A DNA stretch of 60,000 nt from Hydractinia symbiolongicarpus (lineage: Eukaryota > Cnidaria > Hydrozoa > Anthoathecata > Hydractiniidae), in contig NC_079883.1 of the NCBI RefSeq assembly GCF_029227915.1, positions 2,792,001 through 2,852,000 on the forward strand, given 5' to 3'. Of this stretch, positions 48,601 to 59,734 are shown in pieces; positions within the stretch are counted from its first letter, which is position 1; each line of letters begins with the position of its first letter. The notes under the pieces are model-generated. The model made no database searches. It saw only the letters and a program-made list of their open reading frames with translations, and was not told the DNA's origin. Both the position numbers and the translations under genes were made by a program.

Positions 48601-51600
48601 TTCGAATTAGTTGATTAAACTTTGCATACTTGTATATAGACAAACAGATTTCAGGTAAAAAATTATGACGTCACAGGGATTCAAAATTACGTCACACATC
48701 CTAAAATAAACCATTTTTACAAAAAATTTGAAATTTTTAAGCATTACTGATGCTACGACCTGGATTATTAGTAGACTTATTCACTGAATAGCAAAATATG
48801 AATTCATAAAAAAAATAATTTTGGTGACTTTATTGAGATTTAAAATGATGTACAGAAGTTTCTTATTGCAATGGTAAAGTATAAAAATCTGTTTTTCCAC
48901 AAATATTGATGTTCATGTCACCAAAATTAGCACGTTTAAAATCTTGCATTAAAAGATGTTCAAGAAGGGAAAAAGACATTTGGATCACAAAGGGCATTTC
49001 GCTGGATTAAAATTTCATTCAAATCTAGTCTGTTTTTTTATCTCTATGACCCATATATCTCTTTAATGACACCCTAGGAACAAACATACATGTCATAAAT
49101 AGCTATGTAACCAAAACGTATTAGATATCGCACAGTGCCAAAAAAATATTGAAAATATTTTTTCAATTTTCTTTAAGCTTTCAGTTAAACAAGTGAAATA
49201 TATGGGAACAAAAAAAGACCATATTTTCCAAGAAAAAGTTTGATAATTAGTTTATTATATAAGCAAGTAAAGTCATTGCATTCAGCATACTCTGTAGATC
49301 GTTTAATTTGAGTCATCATGGTTCAGGAAGCTCTGCGTTTAATAGCAAATAAAGTTATTGCAAGACGAAATGATTGTGTAATTTAATTGATCAATTTTCT
49401 TATTTTGAATAGATGACAAAACGAAAGTGCTCTTTATATATGCTATAAATCTGTTCATTTCGTGAAAATAATGCTATTTTTTAAGGACATTTTGGAAATA
49501 AATTTACTGAAAAATAATAACTTTAATAATAATTTTTTGGCATGCTTTTTCAGCCAATCAGAGAAAAAAAAATTACACTTTTCTCACTGTAAAATTGAAA
49601 ATTGATAAAAATTGCACTCAGTACAAACTGAAAGTGTCAGAAAACACCTTCCAATACTCATACATGCATATAAGCACATTTAAAAATTTTGCAGAAAATA
49701 ACCGGTATCTGGGAAACTGCCATAATCCTTGCAAAGTATAAAATCTTTGGATAAATTTTTACTTTTTATTGAAAGCATCAATAAAGATTATAAAAAGTCA
49801 CTATCTCAACACTTATGTATATACATGCCAAAAAAAGTTATGATTCATCATATCATATATCATATTAAGTTTATCTGTAAATGAAAAATATGCAAAGGTT
49901 CTTTATGTAGACAACCTCTTTTTTCAAAGTAATTATTCACAGTATTACTGGGACTTATTCCTTGAATGTGGCGGAAAACTCAAGATTAAGAATACCATGA
50001 CCCAAAATAATTCTACACAGTTAAAAAACTTTCTGAACTAAAAAATTATTTTACCTGGGTATAAGATGAAATTTGTATTCCTTATCTCCAACCAAAACGG
50101 TATGCCCTGCATTACTTCCACCCTAAAAAAATGAAAATTCCTTTAATAAATAACTATAGATGTGTAACAATAAATCTATTAGTTATAGCAGTTGTGTGTC
50201 TCTTCACAACATAGTTGTGCCCTGCTTTTTTCAAAACCTCACAATTTCATTACTCAAACCTGACAGTCAGAAAAGATTGCACAAAATACAAATTTTTCCT
50301 GAAACATAATAGTCCCCAAAAATTAGGTAAACTAATAATAATAATCAGCTTTCTAATTGATCACACTATACACCTTACTTTAAGACAACTTAGCAAAAAT
50401 GCAGTGAAAAAAAGATGTTATCTGCGTAGGGTTAAGCAAAAAACAAATTGGTTAAAAGGTTTTTGTCCACTGGTTTTGGTCTAAATTTCACGGTGTCTAT
50501 TTTCAATGTGAGTCCTATTATAATTACTTCTCAAATCTATTATAATTAAAATGCAGCATTCCAATTGTTGGGACACAAATCATGATTTGCTAGTCAAATT
50601 TACATACTAAAACTTAAAAAAAATTAGCGAGCATAAATTTGTGTTCACATATCTTTTTTATTAAAGCAAAATCTGCAACAGGTGAAAAAACCCTTAAGAG
50701 CTCTATGTTCAAAAGTATAAGTAAGAGCTTAGTAAATAACATAAAAAAACATTCATTTTTCTGCAATCTCATTGGTTTAGAAGATCTTAGTAAAACCTCA
50801 CACTGCTGACGAAGCTAAATAAAACAGCACACCTAAAACCCCGACAATCCTTTTATGCTAGAAATAGGACGGGCAAACCCATGGATTTTCAACGGGCTAA
50901 CGACTAGTATAGCATTATTCATTAAAGCTTGGTTTGTGTCTTTTTATGGTTTTAGAGATTCCAATATTAATTTTGAATGTAATTCAATTATTATTTTTGT
51001 TTACATGTATTCATAGAAAGTATATCATTTTCAAATTCTTAACTGCATAAAAAGGCTTGCATGAGAATTATTTCAAACCTTTCTTCTTTTCTAGAAGGAG
51101 AAAAATGTTACGCAATAATCATAATACAAAGAATGTTTCAGCATTGCTTATTTATAATTTTAATTTTTGCCACAAGCGCTTAAGGGACCTGTTTTATCTT
51201 TAAAACAATGTGTTTTAGTTATTTAGTATAAGTCCTTCAGTAAAAAACTTGTGCAAAAAATGGCTTTGACGACAAAAGAAAATAAATGACCCCTGGTTTT
51301 ACAATCTTTACTGACAAAAGATAGCCCCCAGTGAAAAGAGAGTCTGGAGGTTAAAAGGCGAATTGATGCCACAAACTTAATGGTAAATCATTGCAGTGAA
51401 CACAACATGGTAGAATGCAGCTTCTCTCTTCATATTGATATTGAAGAAATTGCCAGGGAAAAAATGGTTGAGGTGCTTACAAAAAAGCATAAAAACATTA
51501 TTATAAATAAAACTGGTTTAGATACACAATTTTAGAATTAGGATACCAGCTTTAATTTTTTATTGTGGTGGGACAAACTGGACTTTAAGCCCTGTTCTCA

Positions 51601-52127
51601 GTAAAGTAGTTCACAAAAAGTATTAGAATGTACTACAGGCTTTTTTGAAAGAAATTTACTGCTTTTCTTGGGTGTTTTCAGTTATGCTTATGTGTAAACA
51701 TGGCAACATAGGTGATAAATCTTTCAAAACAGCCTTCCTTTTTAGCACGTTTTGTATGCTTATATTACATAGGTGCAAAGTCCACCATAATAGAAAATTA
51801 AACAAAATTGCATATTAACAACACTCCTGATTTGTGTAACCTCATGGTCTATGTGCATAACAAATTAATTGCCTCTATAAGTACAGTATATGCTCGATGC
51901 AAACTCTACTAAAATCATAAGTATTATATTTAAATTCATTTTATGATTTGTGGGGCTCTCAACTTTAATGAATCAGCATTATTTAGCTACAATATAATTG
52001 CTAGTTAGCTTACTTGGCAACGGCAAACAAGATCAACATCTGCTGCAAGTACATCAACAATCTTTCCTTTACCTTCGTCACCCCACTGTGCACCCAATAC
52101 CAAACACACTTCGGAGTTAATTGGCAT
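39652..52127 (-). CDS. ADSS: Adenylosuccinate synthetase, complete, 15 exons
   Basis: Cytosolic enzyme of de novo AMP synthesis: IMP + aspartate + GTP to adenylosuccinate + GDP + phosphate. Exons: 52127-52014, 50122-50055, 48384-48350, 47976-47863, 47307-47250, 46797-46752, 46626-46565, 46296-46264, 46108-46060, 45860-45737, 44903-44749, 43570-43446, 41670-41573, 41008-40859, 39704-39652. They give 1284 nt (427 residues plus stop), near the usual 430-456. Seen motifs: phosphate loop [11 protein letters not shown] (12-22, catalytic Asp17), GGSNAGHT (catalytic His45), GTTKRGIGP (132-140) for [15 protein letters not shown] (300-311), the guanine-binding TKID (332-335) and the C-terminal [10 protein letters not shown]. 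All introns are GT-AG. I chose the ATG at 52127 because [19 protein letters not shown] aligns with the family N-terminus; an in-frame ATG at 52190 would add 21 residues of atypical sequence. The last exon codes only 16 residues. It faces PCNX4 head to head. Confidence 0.96.
41150..41520. mobile_element. Degenerate MITE in ADSS intron 13
   Basis: The ends CCTTAATGGA and TCCATTGGTTAAAGG, with inner TTCGCG/GCGAA-type motifs, suggest a decayed relative of the element at 22490-23015. The inverted repeats are poor. Confidence 0.4.
43640..44274 (+). repeat. Polypurine GGGAGGAGAGA minisatellite
   Basis: About 630 bp of almost pure purine on the plus strand, built of variants of GGGAGGAGAGA and GGGAGGGGGAGGAGAGA, in ADSS intron 11 (44748-43571). 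The template strand for ADSS transcription is purine, so the pre-mRNA is pyrimidine-rich here. All reading frames are open for 195-245 codons only because of the repeat. Confidence 0.95.
45427..45530. repeat. 28-bp tandem repeat, 3.7 copies
   Basis: The unit TAATGACTATCTCAACAGAG plus GGAAAGAC is repeated almost perfectly within ADSS intron 10. Confidence 0.95.
45922..45981. repeat. AAT/AAAT microsatellite
   Basis: A run of AATAAT and AAAAT units in ADSS intron 9. Confidence 0.9.
50123..52013. other. ADSS intron 1
   Basis: A 1.9-kb intron containing the Helitron-like element at 50536-50907 and otherwise AT-rich DNA. The plus-strand open frame at 50215-50484 has no recognisable features. Confidence 0.6.
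50536..50907 (+). mobile_element. Putative non-autonomous Helitron, second family
   Basis: The start ATCTATTATAATTAAAATGC (TC after A) and the end GGATTTTCAACGGGCTAACGA-CTAG followed by T match Helitron termini and the ends of the 34989-37370 family (GGGCC-TTATCGACTAG), but the interior differs. The terminal hairpin is imperfect. Confidence 0.55.
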
Positions 52128-52555
52128 TTTGATTATCTGTTTGCATCTCTTTTCTTTCGCTCTTACAAAAAATGAAAAATGATTTTGCAATGGAGATCAC
52201 ACCTGCGAGGATGTCCCCTTGTGTGGGTATATCCTTTTGACAAAAAACGGGATTGTGGTGGTCGACACTCCCCAAATTAAAAGCAATACTGCGCCAGCAG
52301 GTAATTTTTAGGTGCGTGTAAACAAGGTTGCTGTCCCGTTTAAAATAATTTCCCCGATTTTGTGTCTCTATTTTGTATTATCAAGCCTAAATCAAACAAA
52401 TCTGAGATCAACAAATCACGGAGCCGGTTGGTCAATTTTTTTGGCATTTTCACCATCTTCCCTTTGTCCTTGTTTTACTAATAAAATTCGATAGCTGTAC
52501 AGAGATGTTTGTTTAATTAAACCAGTCTTATATTTAAAGATGCAAATGTTGAAAA
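52128..52555. promoter_or_regulatory. Divergent promoter region between ADSS and PCNX4
   Basis: Only 428 bp separate the two start codons, so both promoters and 5' UTRs must lie here. No TATA box at a sensible distance is obvious. A possible 3' splice acceptor (T-rich tract then TTTAAAG at about 52533-52539) precedes the PCNX4 start, and CAG occurs about 10 nt before the ADSS ATG, so 5' UTR introns or leader trans-splicing are possible for both. Confidence 0.6.
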
Positions 52556-52590
52556 ATGAATTCAGATACGAATACACCTTTATTGAATAA
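52540..52590 (+). promoter_or_regulatory. Upstream ORF overlapping the PCNX4 start
   Basis: ATGs at 52540 and 52546 open a 16-codon frame ending in TAA at 52590, out of frame with and overlapping the PCNX4 ATG at 52556. If present in the mRNA it could lower PCNX4 translation. The ATG at 52546 is followed by T and neither upstream ATG has a strong start context. Confidence 0.5.
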
Positions 52591-54682
52591 ATATAAATTT
52601 TATTACTTGTGTAAAGTTTTACCACAAACATTACTTGGAGGGATTAAACTTCGACTTGGTTTCAATGTACCGTACTATATCTACATTTTCCAGATTTTGA
52701 TATGGATTTTACCAATTATCATTGGATCTTTATTTACAATAACAGCTGAATTATCTGATTTTGATAATAATTTGTGTGGCATTTTAAGTGGAATTACAGT
52801 TTTTCTTGTGCAAGCTTTGGTTCATGTTGTGGTTTTGATATTAAAGAAAAAGGCAACAGCTGAAAAGCCAAAGAACAATTTTTTAGCAGAAGAAGATGGG
52901 AGTCAGTTTAATTCTTTCTTCTCTTTAGCATCATTACAGTTCCTAGTACCAAATAGATCATTACTGAACTATATTTTTCACCCTTTACTTAATGGAATCA
53001 TATGCTGTTTTGCGTTAATGTTTTTATTACCTGAAAGAACTGATAAACTATTTAAAAGCTTGGCTGTCAAAGTGATTGTTTATATCTTCGGATGGATCAC
53101 TATATGTACTTCATGCTATCCACTGATTGGACAAGCCCCGAAAGAGCCAGCAAAATTCTATAGTTTAGAATTATTTGAATTAGAAGTTTTAACAAGACCA
53201 TTCTATGTCATCTTAATTATTTTATTTGACTTTTTCTCAAGGTTTGTGATTTTCTTTAATGTTACATTCTTTATAAAATTAATTCTTTTGAGCAATTTTT
53301 TATCAGTCACTGGTTGCTACAGTACAGTCTGAATGTAATCTACCGCGTACACGCTAATATCACACCTTTGCGTGGAGGACGGCAGTCGTTTGTCTTTTGT
53401 TATAATTAAATCTCTTAAGGGTTTTGCGAGTTTATATTTGCGTGTTAAAAAACAATGCGCTCTCGATGAAATATCAGAGCAATTATATTTCTTCTAATAG
53501 CGAGATGCATTGTGTAAATGTATTGATAAGCTATTTCCTTAAGTATTAGCGTGAAGTAATTAAATAATAAAAATCTTTCGCGAAGTTTTATAATACATTG
53601 AGCGAGAATGTATTGTTGATTTAATTACTTAAAAAAATTCCAGCCCGTTTAATCTAAGAAACATACAAGAAGCATTGTTCACAACTATTAAATGCCGCTT
53701 TTCGTTTTTAAACTTTTAAAATGCGATTAAAAAAACCCTTCTATCGCCTCTTTTCAATTTTAAACTTTTAAAATGCGATCTAAAGAAACATTTCTATTGC
53801 CGCTTTTTGTTTTTAAACTTTTAAAATGCGATCCAAAAAAACATTTCTATCGGCGCTTTTCGTTTTTAAACTTTTAAAATGCGATCTAAAAAAAACATAT
53901 CTATCGCCGCTTTTCGTATTTAACTTTAACTTTTAAAATGCGATCTAAAAGAACATATCTATCGCCGCTTTTCGTTTTTAAACTTTTAAAATGCGATTTA
54001 AAAAAACATTTCTATTGCTGCTTTTCGATTTTAAACTTTTAAAATGCGATCTAAAAAAAAACTTAATTACTGCAATTAAAATTTTCAAAAGAGTTCACGC
54101 AAAATAGATGGCTAAAATTGATCTTGCAACCTATTGTGATTAAACAATTGATCGCGTGGGGTCATTGTTTATCAGCGAGGCAATTATTTTCTTAAAAAAA
54201 CAAAAGCTATTGTTCTGTGTAACTATTCATGCGAGTTTCGCGTCCGCGGTAGCTTACATTCAGACTGTACTGTACATTACTGGAAGTACAGTACACAGTG
54301 CTATACAGATTATTTTTAGCTTTATGAACCTTGTGATTTGGTTTAATGATCTTACATTGTGACAAGGAAAACAATTTTTAAATTTTTAAAATTAAACAAG
54401 AATGTTTTTTATCTGCATCCCTAAAAAAAACCTTTTCAGCTCTTAAAACTATTGTCCTAAAAATAGAAAATATTAAAGGGGCTATGAAAAGGCTGGTGGT
54501 TTTCGAATTTAGTGACATACACGAAAGTCGAGCTGATGGCAAACAAACTGGCTATTTTTCCAGCATGTATATAATTTACAGACACGAACATATAGATATA
54601 TCTAGAATTTTTATCTTCTCCAGCCTTGGTCATATTTTCATCCAAATGAGTCTTCCTTAAATATTTCTTTGTAATATACTTT

Positions 54683-54726
<44 letters not shown>

Positions 54727-57700
54727 TCTCGGCTTAATGTCCGTTTTCCATGCTAGCATGGGTTGGACGGGGTCTATTTATGACCTTCTAGACTGTGTTA
54801 GATCTAAACTCAACTTCCTCTGTATCAAGTCTGTCTTTATAACCTCCTGCCAATTCTTTCTCGGTCTGCCTCTGGGCTTTGCCCCAGCAACTATCAAGTT
54901 TCTAAAATTTCTTACCCAATTATCCCCCTCCATTCTTTCCAAGTGCCCCAGCCAATTTAATCTTCTTATCTGGATAACATCTTTAATTCTACGGATACGG
55001 CTTATTAATGTATACACGTTAATTTTATGTCCTGGTAATAAGAGAGTAGTAGAGAAATGAAAACAACATTTCAGTCTAAAATCATTAAGCATCAGTAGGA
55101 TATTCTTTGGGTGGTTTTGTCACAAAATAAGCATTGGCAAATAATATATTAGCATGTTAGCCTATAGTTTTACAGTTGAGATTCAACATTGTTTATTTAT
55201 AGGTCAGATGAACAATTTGATGATGCTAATTTTTCACTACATATACTATTTGTGTTCCTTCCAGTATTGTGGACAACTGGATTTCTGCCACCCATAGATA
55301 GTTTAGTTCTATGGGGTGCTGAGTACACAGTAAAACATATCTTAGGTGGTGGGACAAATGCCACTAACACCAGGTATTATATTTACTTAACTATATGTGA
55401 GAGCTAAATGTACTCAGCAGTAGGTTCTTTGTGATGTTTTATCTCCTACTTGTTTAAAGTTACTATTAATTAACTTTGTTGTGATAACTTCAATATATTC
55501 TGGTGTAGCAGTCATTTTTAATTATTTATTTGCTCAAGTCATACTATAGTATTTCAATAAAAATTAGTTTAAAGTTTCTTTAAAGAAGTCCCTAAAAAAT
55601 GTTTTTCAAAAATGCATTAGATGCTAAAAAAGTAAGGTGTATATCTGAGGTTCACTCAACATTAAAAATCTGTCAAAATTTTTAAGTTCCATAACCTATT
55701 TTTTTATAGATTGTTCATAAAATTTTAGGTTCCATCCTAATCTATTTTTTATAGATTGTTCATAAATTTCACGTTATCATGGCTTGCCATATTGATTGTG
55801 TACTTTATAACTCATTCAACGGTCCAATTTTGCTTCATCGCAGCATTATCAACATTACTGACGACGGACCTTGCATCACTTGTTATTAAAATTTCAAATC
55901 TGATTAAAATTGGCCCACAAAAGATAAAACAGAACAACCAATTCACTTCCAGTATAAGCAATAATGTGATACAATCTGGTTGTGTCATGATTTTTACCGT
56001 TGTTGCAAGTGTGGTAATAACTGGTTTTACAAAAGAGAACATATCATCATTTCAGAGCTCAAGTAGTGTTGATCTGCTTGGTTTTGTTCTTTCTGGCTTT
56101 GTTATTTTGTATAAATTAATTTGGAGTTCACAACAGATTTATGTGATTTTTGGTTTGATAAAAAATCCACTCCGGAGCATGTTTCCTAAAATGTTCAAGA
56201 GAATGGTGGTGGTTACTTTATATGCAATGAAATGTTTCAGTAAGTCTTAATTATTAAAGATATTATTTCGGTTTGTCTGTTCAGTATTCATATTACTGTG
56301 GAAAGTTTATCATTTCTTGAACATGATAGTTTAGTAGGCGACGTTTCTTTTTGTGATAGTCCCTGATAAAACACAAGAAAAAAATCTCTGTTCGGAATAA
56401 AATCAGTATTGCTTTTAACTTTCCTAAGCGTTAAGGTGGGTTCACACTTAAGTGAAATTGGTCAAATCGATGGGCCTGGATCGATGCAAAAAGTAGGATC
56501 ACTTAAATGGAAACCCACCCCCTTCGTACCAGGTACCAGCGAGATCCTTCGTCGAGTTTTAAGGCAACACAAGATCAAATGCATTCTTACCTCTAAAGAC
56601 ACCCTAAGAAGCACTTTGTCTAAACCTCCCGAAACGTCGCCTACTAAACTATCATGTTCAAGAAATGATAAACTTTCCACAGTAAAGTCTTAATTATTTT
56701 ACTTGAGTGGTTAAGTATTGTTTGAAAACTAGTGTTGTGTGAATATAGTCTAGGATATAATGATTATTGGCAGGTGACAAATTTAAAGTTTCCATCTCTT
56801 TTATACATTTTAATAGCCTGGTAAATTGGGGTTTTTTTTTTGTCTCTTGTTTTCCTTATAGTGTGCCTTGTATGTCTGCTCATATAATGTGTCGTATATC
56901 TGCTCGTATATTGTGTCTTATAATCTGCTCCTATAGTGTGTCTTATATGTCTTCTCATATATTGTATATGTACTTTTAGTGCTTCCACTATATCTTGTGT
57001 TTACATTGGGTGTGGTTATTCAGGGTGATAAAAATGTTACCTTCATAAACATCTTATTGGTGTTCCGACTCTATCGCATGGTAAGTTTCCTGATTTACAT
57101 GATTTTTCTAAATTTGTATTCTTTGTTTTTTTTTGTTTTGACTGTTAAATCATATTGAGGAAAGACATTAACATTCTGAATTTTTGACTTGTACTTAAAA
57201 GCCCTGTTTTAAGCAGAGGTGAATAAGTTCAAAATTGAAAAAACATATTGTATAGCTGGCTATTTATTTGCTGCATAAATATTTTAGAATTCATCCAGCT
57301 TCAAGTAAGTATGTCAGATATCACATCCGTTGTATTAACAAAAATTATTAAGAAGCTGGAATGCATTAAGGAAAACTAACGAAATAACACCAACTAATTA
57401 TTTAGATAAACATAAATAAAGTCGGGCTTCCCTCTATTGCGATAGAAGACTAAAAAAACATGCAAAACTTAAACTGTATAAAATGCCTTCAAACATTTAA
57501 AGGCTGTTCCACGAAACTGTCTCTTCAAATAATCCATAACTACCACATCGCAAATTAGGACTTTTTTAAACTTTTAAGTACTTGCGGCATTTCATTATTT
57601 CGTTACACTGTATTATTACTTGTGTAAGATAGTGATGGTTGCAATGATATCAATGTGATGCTCATGTTGGCTCTCTTTGTATTTTAGGCGTGGCAGAATA

Positions 57701-59734
57701 CATTGAAAAACTCATACGATGTCATCCTATATTTTGTGATTCGCTGGCTTAATTCTTCATTGTTGCAAGATATTCACCCATCCGTGACATTATTCATCAT
57801 TTCTTTTGCACTGCATGGAGGAACAACATTTTGCAAAAACTTATGGTTCATTGTGATATTGGTTGTAAGCTCAACATTTTCGCAAAAACATCAAAAAAGG
57901 AAAGTCGCCATATCACTTCTGCTATCTTTCTGTTTTCTACCACTGACACTAACTGTTGTGTTGTTAACAAGTATACTGGATGCCCCTTTGTTACCGCTCT
58001 TTACATTACCCATATTTGCAGTAGCTTTCCCTAGACCATTCCGCATGTGGCCTTACGCAACGTATTCGAATAAATCAGCGACTACAGATTGGATATACTA
58101 CCAACATCTAATGCCGGAGTTGACAAAAGAGTTACGGTTGGCCGTGCTAGCCTCCTCTGTGTCTGCCGAACCTGGGTCTTACTACCTTGCGCGGTTTCAA
58201 GACCGTATTTTATGGATTAACTTTCTCGAGAGTGGTTTAATGTATTCAAACTTTGTTATTAAAGGATTAGAATTGCAAGAGACATCGTGCCATACGACTG
58301 AAGCTCAATTCATTGATGAGACGTTTGAGAATTCATTTTCAGTTGTTAACAGCTCGTTCTTTAATAAGTCTGCTTTTAGTGTTCTCTTACCGAAGACAGA
58401 ACTGGAGTTAGAAACTTATTCAGATGCTCGCAGTGTGTTAACAGGAGTTATTGGACATCCTAATTTTTTGGAAAAAGTATCGAAAAATTTCCCGAAGATC
58501 CTATTATGGAATTTAATGAGGCATTGCTTACACCGTAGACAAAAAGGATTGAAGGATTTGGAAAGCAAGGATTTGTTCCAAGATGTTAACAGAGACATGG
58601 ATGTTCAGGAAACGACAATGACAAACTATTCCGCAAAAACAAAGAAATCTGTTGTTTCAGATGGAATGGTGTTACCAAAAGCACCAATCGTCCAACAACA
58701 AGAAAGATTTTTCCATGACTCGCCCGGTATTGACAATGCTGGGTTTAATAATTTTTCAATGGCAGGGATTAATAGTGAGAATAAGAAATTTCAAACCAAT
58801 GAAAACGATTCTGATGATGAATTCGGTGATTTTGGTTTTGATAGTGACGACCAATCCTCAAGTGATAGTAACAACATATCTGCTGACAGTCTTTATAAAA
58901 TGGCTAATTATAACAGCGCACCAACATATCAAGATGAAACTAACTTTCCCGTACCGGTCGCATCCGCCATATTGGACCCTCCAACGTATTGGAAAGGGAA
59001 TCTTCCATACAGTGAACACGAGCTATCAAGTTATTCGCAAGTATACACCAGAGACTGGTACAAAGAAATAATCACATCACTTTGCTTAGAAGACGAAACT
59101 CTTATCCTTGAAGATTCGACGTTGGAGAAGATATACAGGCTTCTTGTCATCAATTGTTACTATCTTATTAACGTGGTAGGAGTGACTGGTAATTCTGTCT
59201 TAAAAGAAGGACCTGGCCATGTTTATCGAGTGTTTCACGGCATTTTACCATGGTCACCAAAAATTTCATGGATCGATAATCAAAACGAGTTGAAAAACTT
59301 GTTGATAAAATCATATCGGTGAGAAAAAATTTTCTTGGAATATGTATTAACAGTTTTTTTTTGTATTTTTACTATTTTACGATGCATGGCTCCTTCAGGT
59401 ATAATTTGGCGATTTTTTTGGTTCTTTCAAACATATTAGGTCTGACTTAGTTGTGTGTTTTGTTAATATACAATAATATATACAAAGGATGCTCCTTTTA
59501 TTTTTACTCACGTTTTTGCTAAACAATTTGTATTTTTTTACTTCTAGCCTCTCTTTCAAGTTTGCATACGATAGTGAGGTTTACGGCGAGACAGCGGATG
59601 ACAGTGAGATGGTTGACGCGCTGACGAAATATGACAAGGACTGGTTTATTGGTGATGACACATCGGAACAGTGGACGGAAAATGTTTTGGGTGGTACTCC
59701 AAATTTGTTGAGCCTTGGACAAGACAAAAGAACG
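52556..59734 (+). CDS. PCNX4: Pecanex-like protein 4, 3' end beyond window
   Basis: Multi-pass membrane protein of the pecanex family; its molecular role is poorly known. Six exons join in phase: 52556-53241, 55203-55373, 55755-56239, 56980-57080, 57688-59318, 59548-59734, together 1087 codons with no stop. The first exon codes MNSDTNTPLLNKYKFYYL, then several membrane helices (for example about residues 40-60, 74-98 and 141-160). Exon 2 reads LHILFVFLPVLWTTGFLPP, close to the vertebrate PCNX4 equivalent. The large exon 5 (543 codons) has PLLPLFTLPIFAVAFPRP, then the pecanex C-terminal core YYLARFQDRILW and IKGLELQETSCHT, then an acidic disordered stretch (DSDDEFGDFGFDSDD). Exon 6 has DKDWFIGDDTSEQW. 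Human PCNX4 is about 1170 residues, so roughly 80-100 residues are missing to the right. The start was chosen by similarity of the N-terminus. Confidence 0.93.
53690..54062. repeat. About 60-bp tandem repeat, 6 copies
   Basis: The unit contains CTATCGCCGCTTTTCGTTTT, TAAACTTTTAAAATGCGATC and a variable A run. Six imperfect copies lie in PCNX4 intron 1. Confidence 0.9.
54686..54990 (-). mobile_element. LINE 3' terminal fragment with (GAT)n tail
   Basis: Nearly identical to the 3' part of the copy at 4388-5192. On the minus strand it shows IKDVIQIRRLNWLGHLERM and KPRGRPRKNW, followed by the 3' UTR block containing CCATGCTAGCATGGAAAACGG-like sequence (minus reading) and about 13 GAT units at 54686-54726. 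It is severely 5'-truncated and sits in PCNX4 intron 1, antisense to the gene. Confidence 0.85.
55698..55770 (+). repeat. Duplicated 3' splice site of PCNX4 exon 3
   Basis: TTTTTTATAGATTGTTCATAAA occurs at about 55702-55724 and again at about 55745-55767. Both carry a pyrimidine tract, ATAG and the first codons of exon 3. Using the first gives an immediate in-frame TAG; the second restores the pecanex frame. Confidence 0.85.
56294..56684. mobile_element. MITE with 54-bp perfect inverted ends
   Basis: 56294-56347 (starting TACTGTGGAAAGTTTATCAT) is the exact reverse complement of 56631-56684. The interior of about 280 bp is non-coding. It lies in PCNX4 intron 3. Perfect arms suggest recent insertion. 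Confidence 0.9.
56870..56968. repeat. About 24-bp tandem repeat next to exon 4 acceptor
   Basis: Four imperfect units of the type TATAGTGTGTCTTATATGTC plus TGCTC end only about 10 bp before the PCNX4 exon 4 acceptor (56978-56979), so they form the upstream part of its splice region. Confidence 0.8.

Larger units (their letters stand above)
53242..55202. other. PCNX4 intron 1
   Basis: A 2-kb intron containing a 60-bp tandem repeat, a LINE 3' fragment and AT-rich DNA. The open frame simply runs on from exon 1 for 30 codons beyond the donor AAG|GTTTGTG before a stop; phase and protein similarity show this is intron. Confidence 0.75.

Noticed and set aside
52128-52190. Upstream in-frame ATG adding 21 residues to ADSS
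   Set aside because: The extension does not resemble ADSS N-termini or a clear targeting peptide; the ATG at 52127 matches the family. It cannot be fully excluded.
53242-53332. Run-on of PCNX4 exon 1 ending in a stop
   Set aside because: The donor AAG|GTTTGTG gives the phase needed by exon 2 and keeps similarity to pecanex; the run-on would truncate the protein after about 258 residues.
56764-56988. Short frames on both strands before PCNX4 exon 4
   Set aside because: Produced by the 24-bp tandem repeat.
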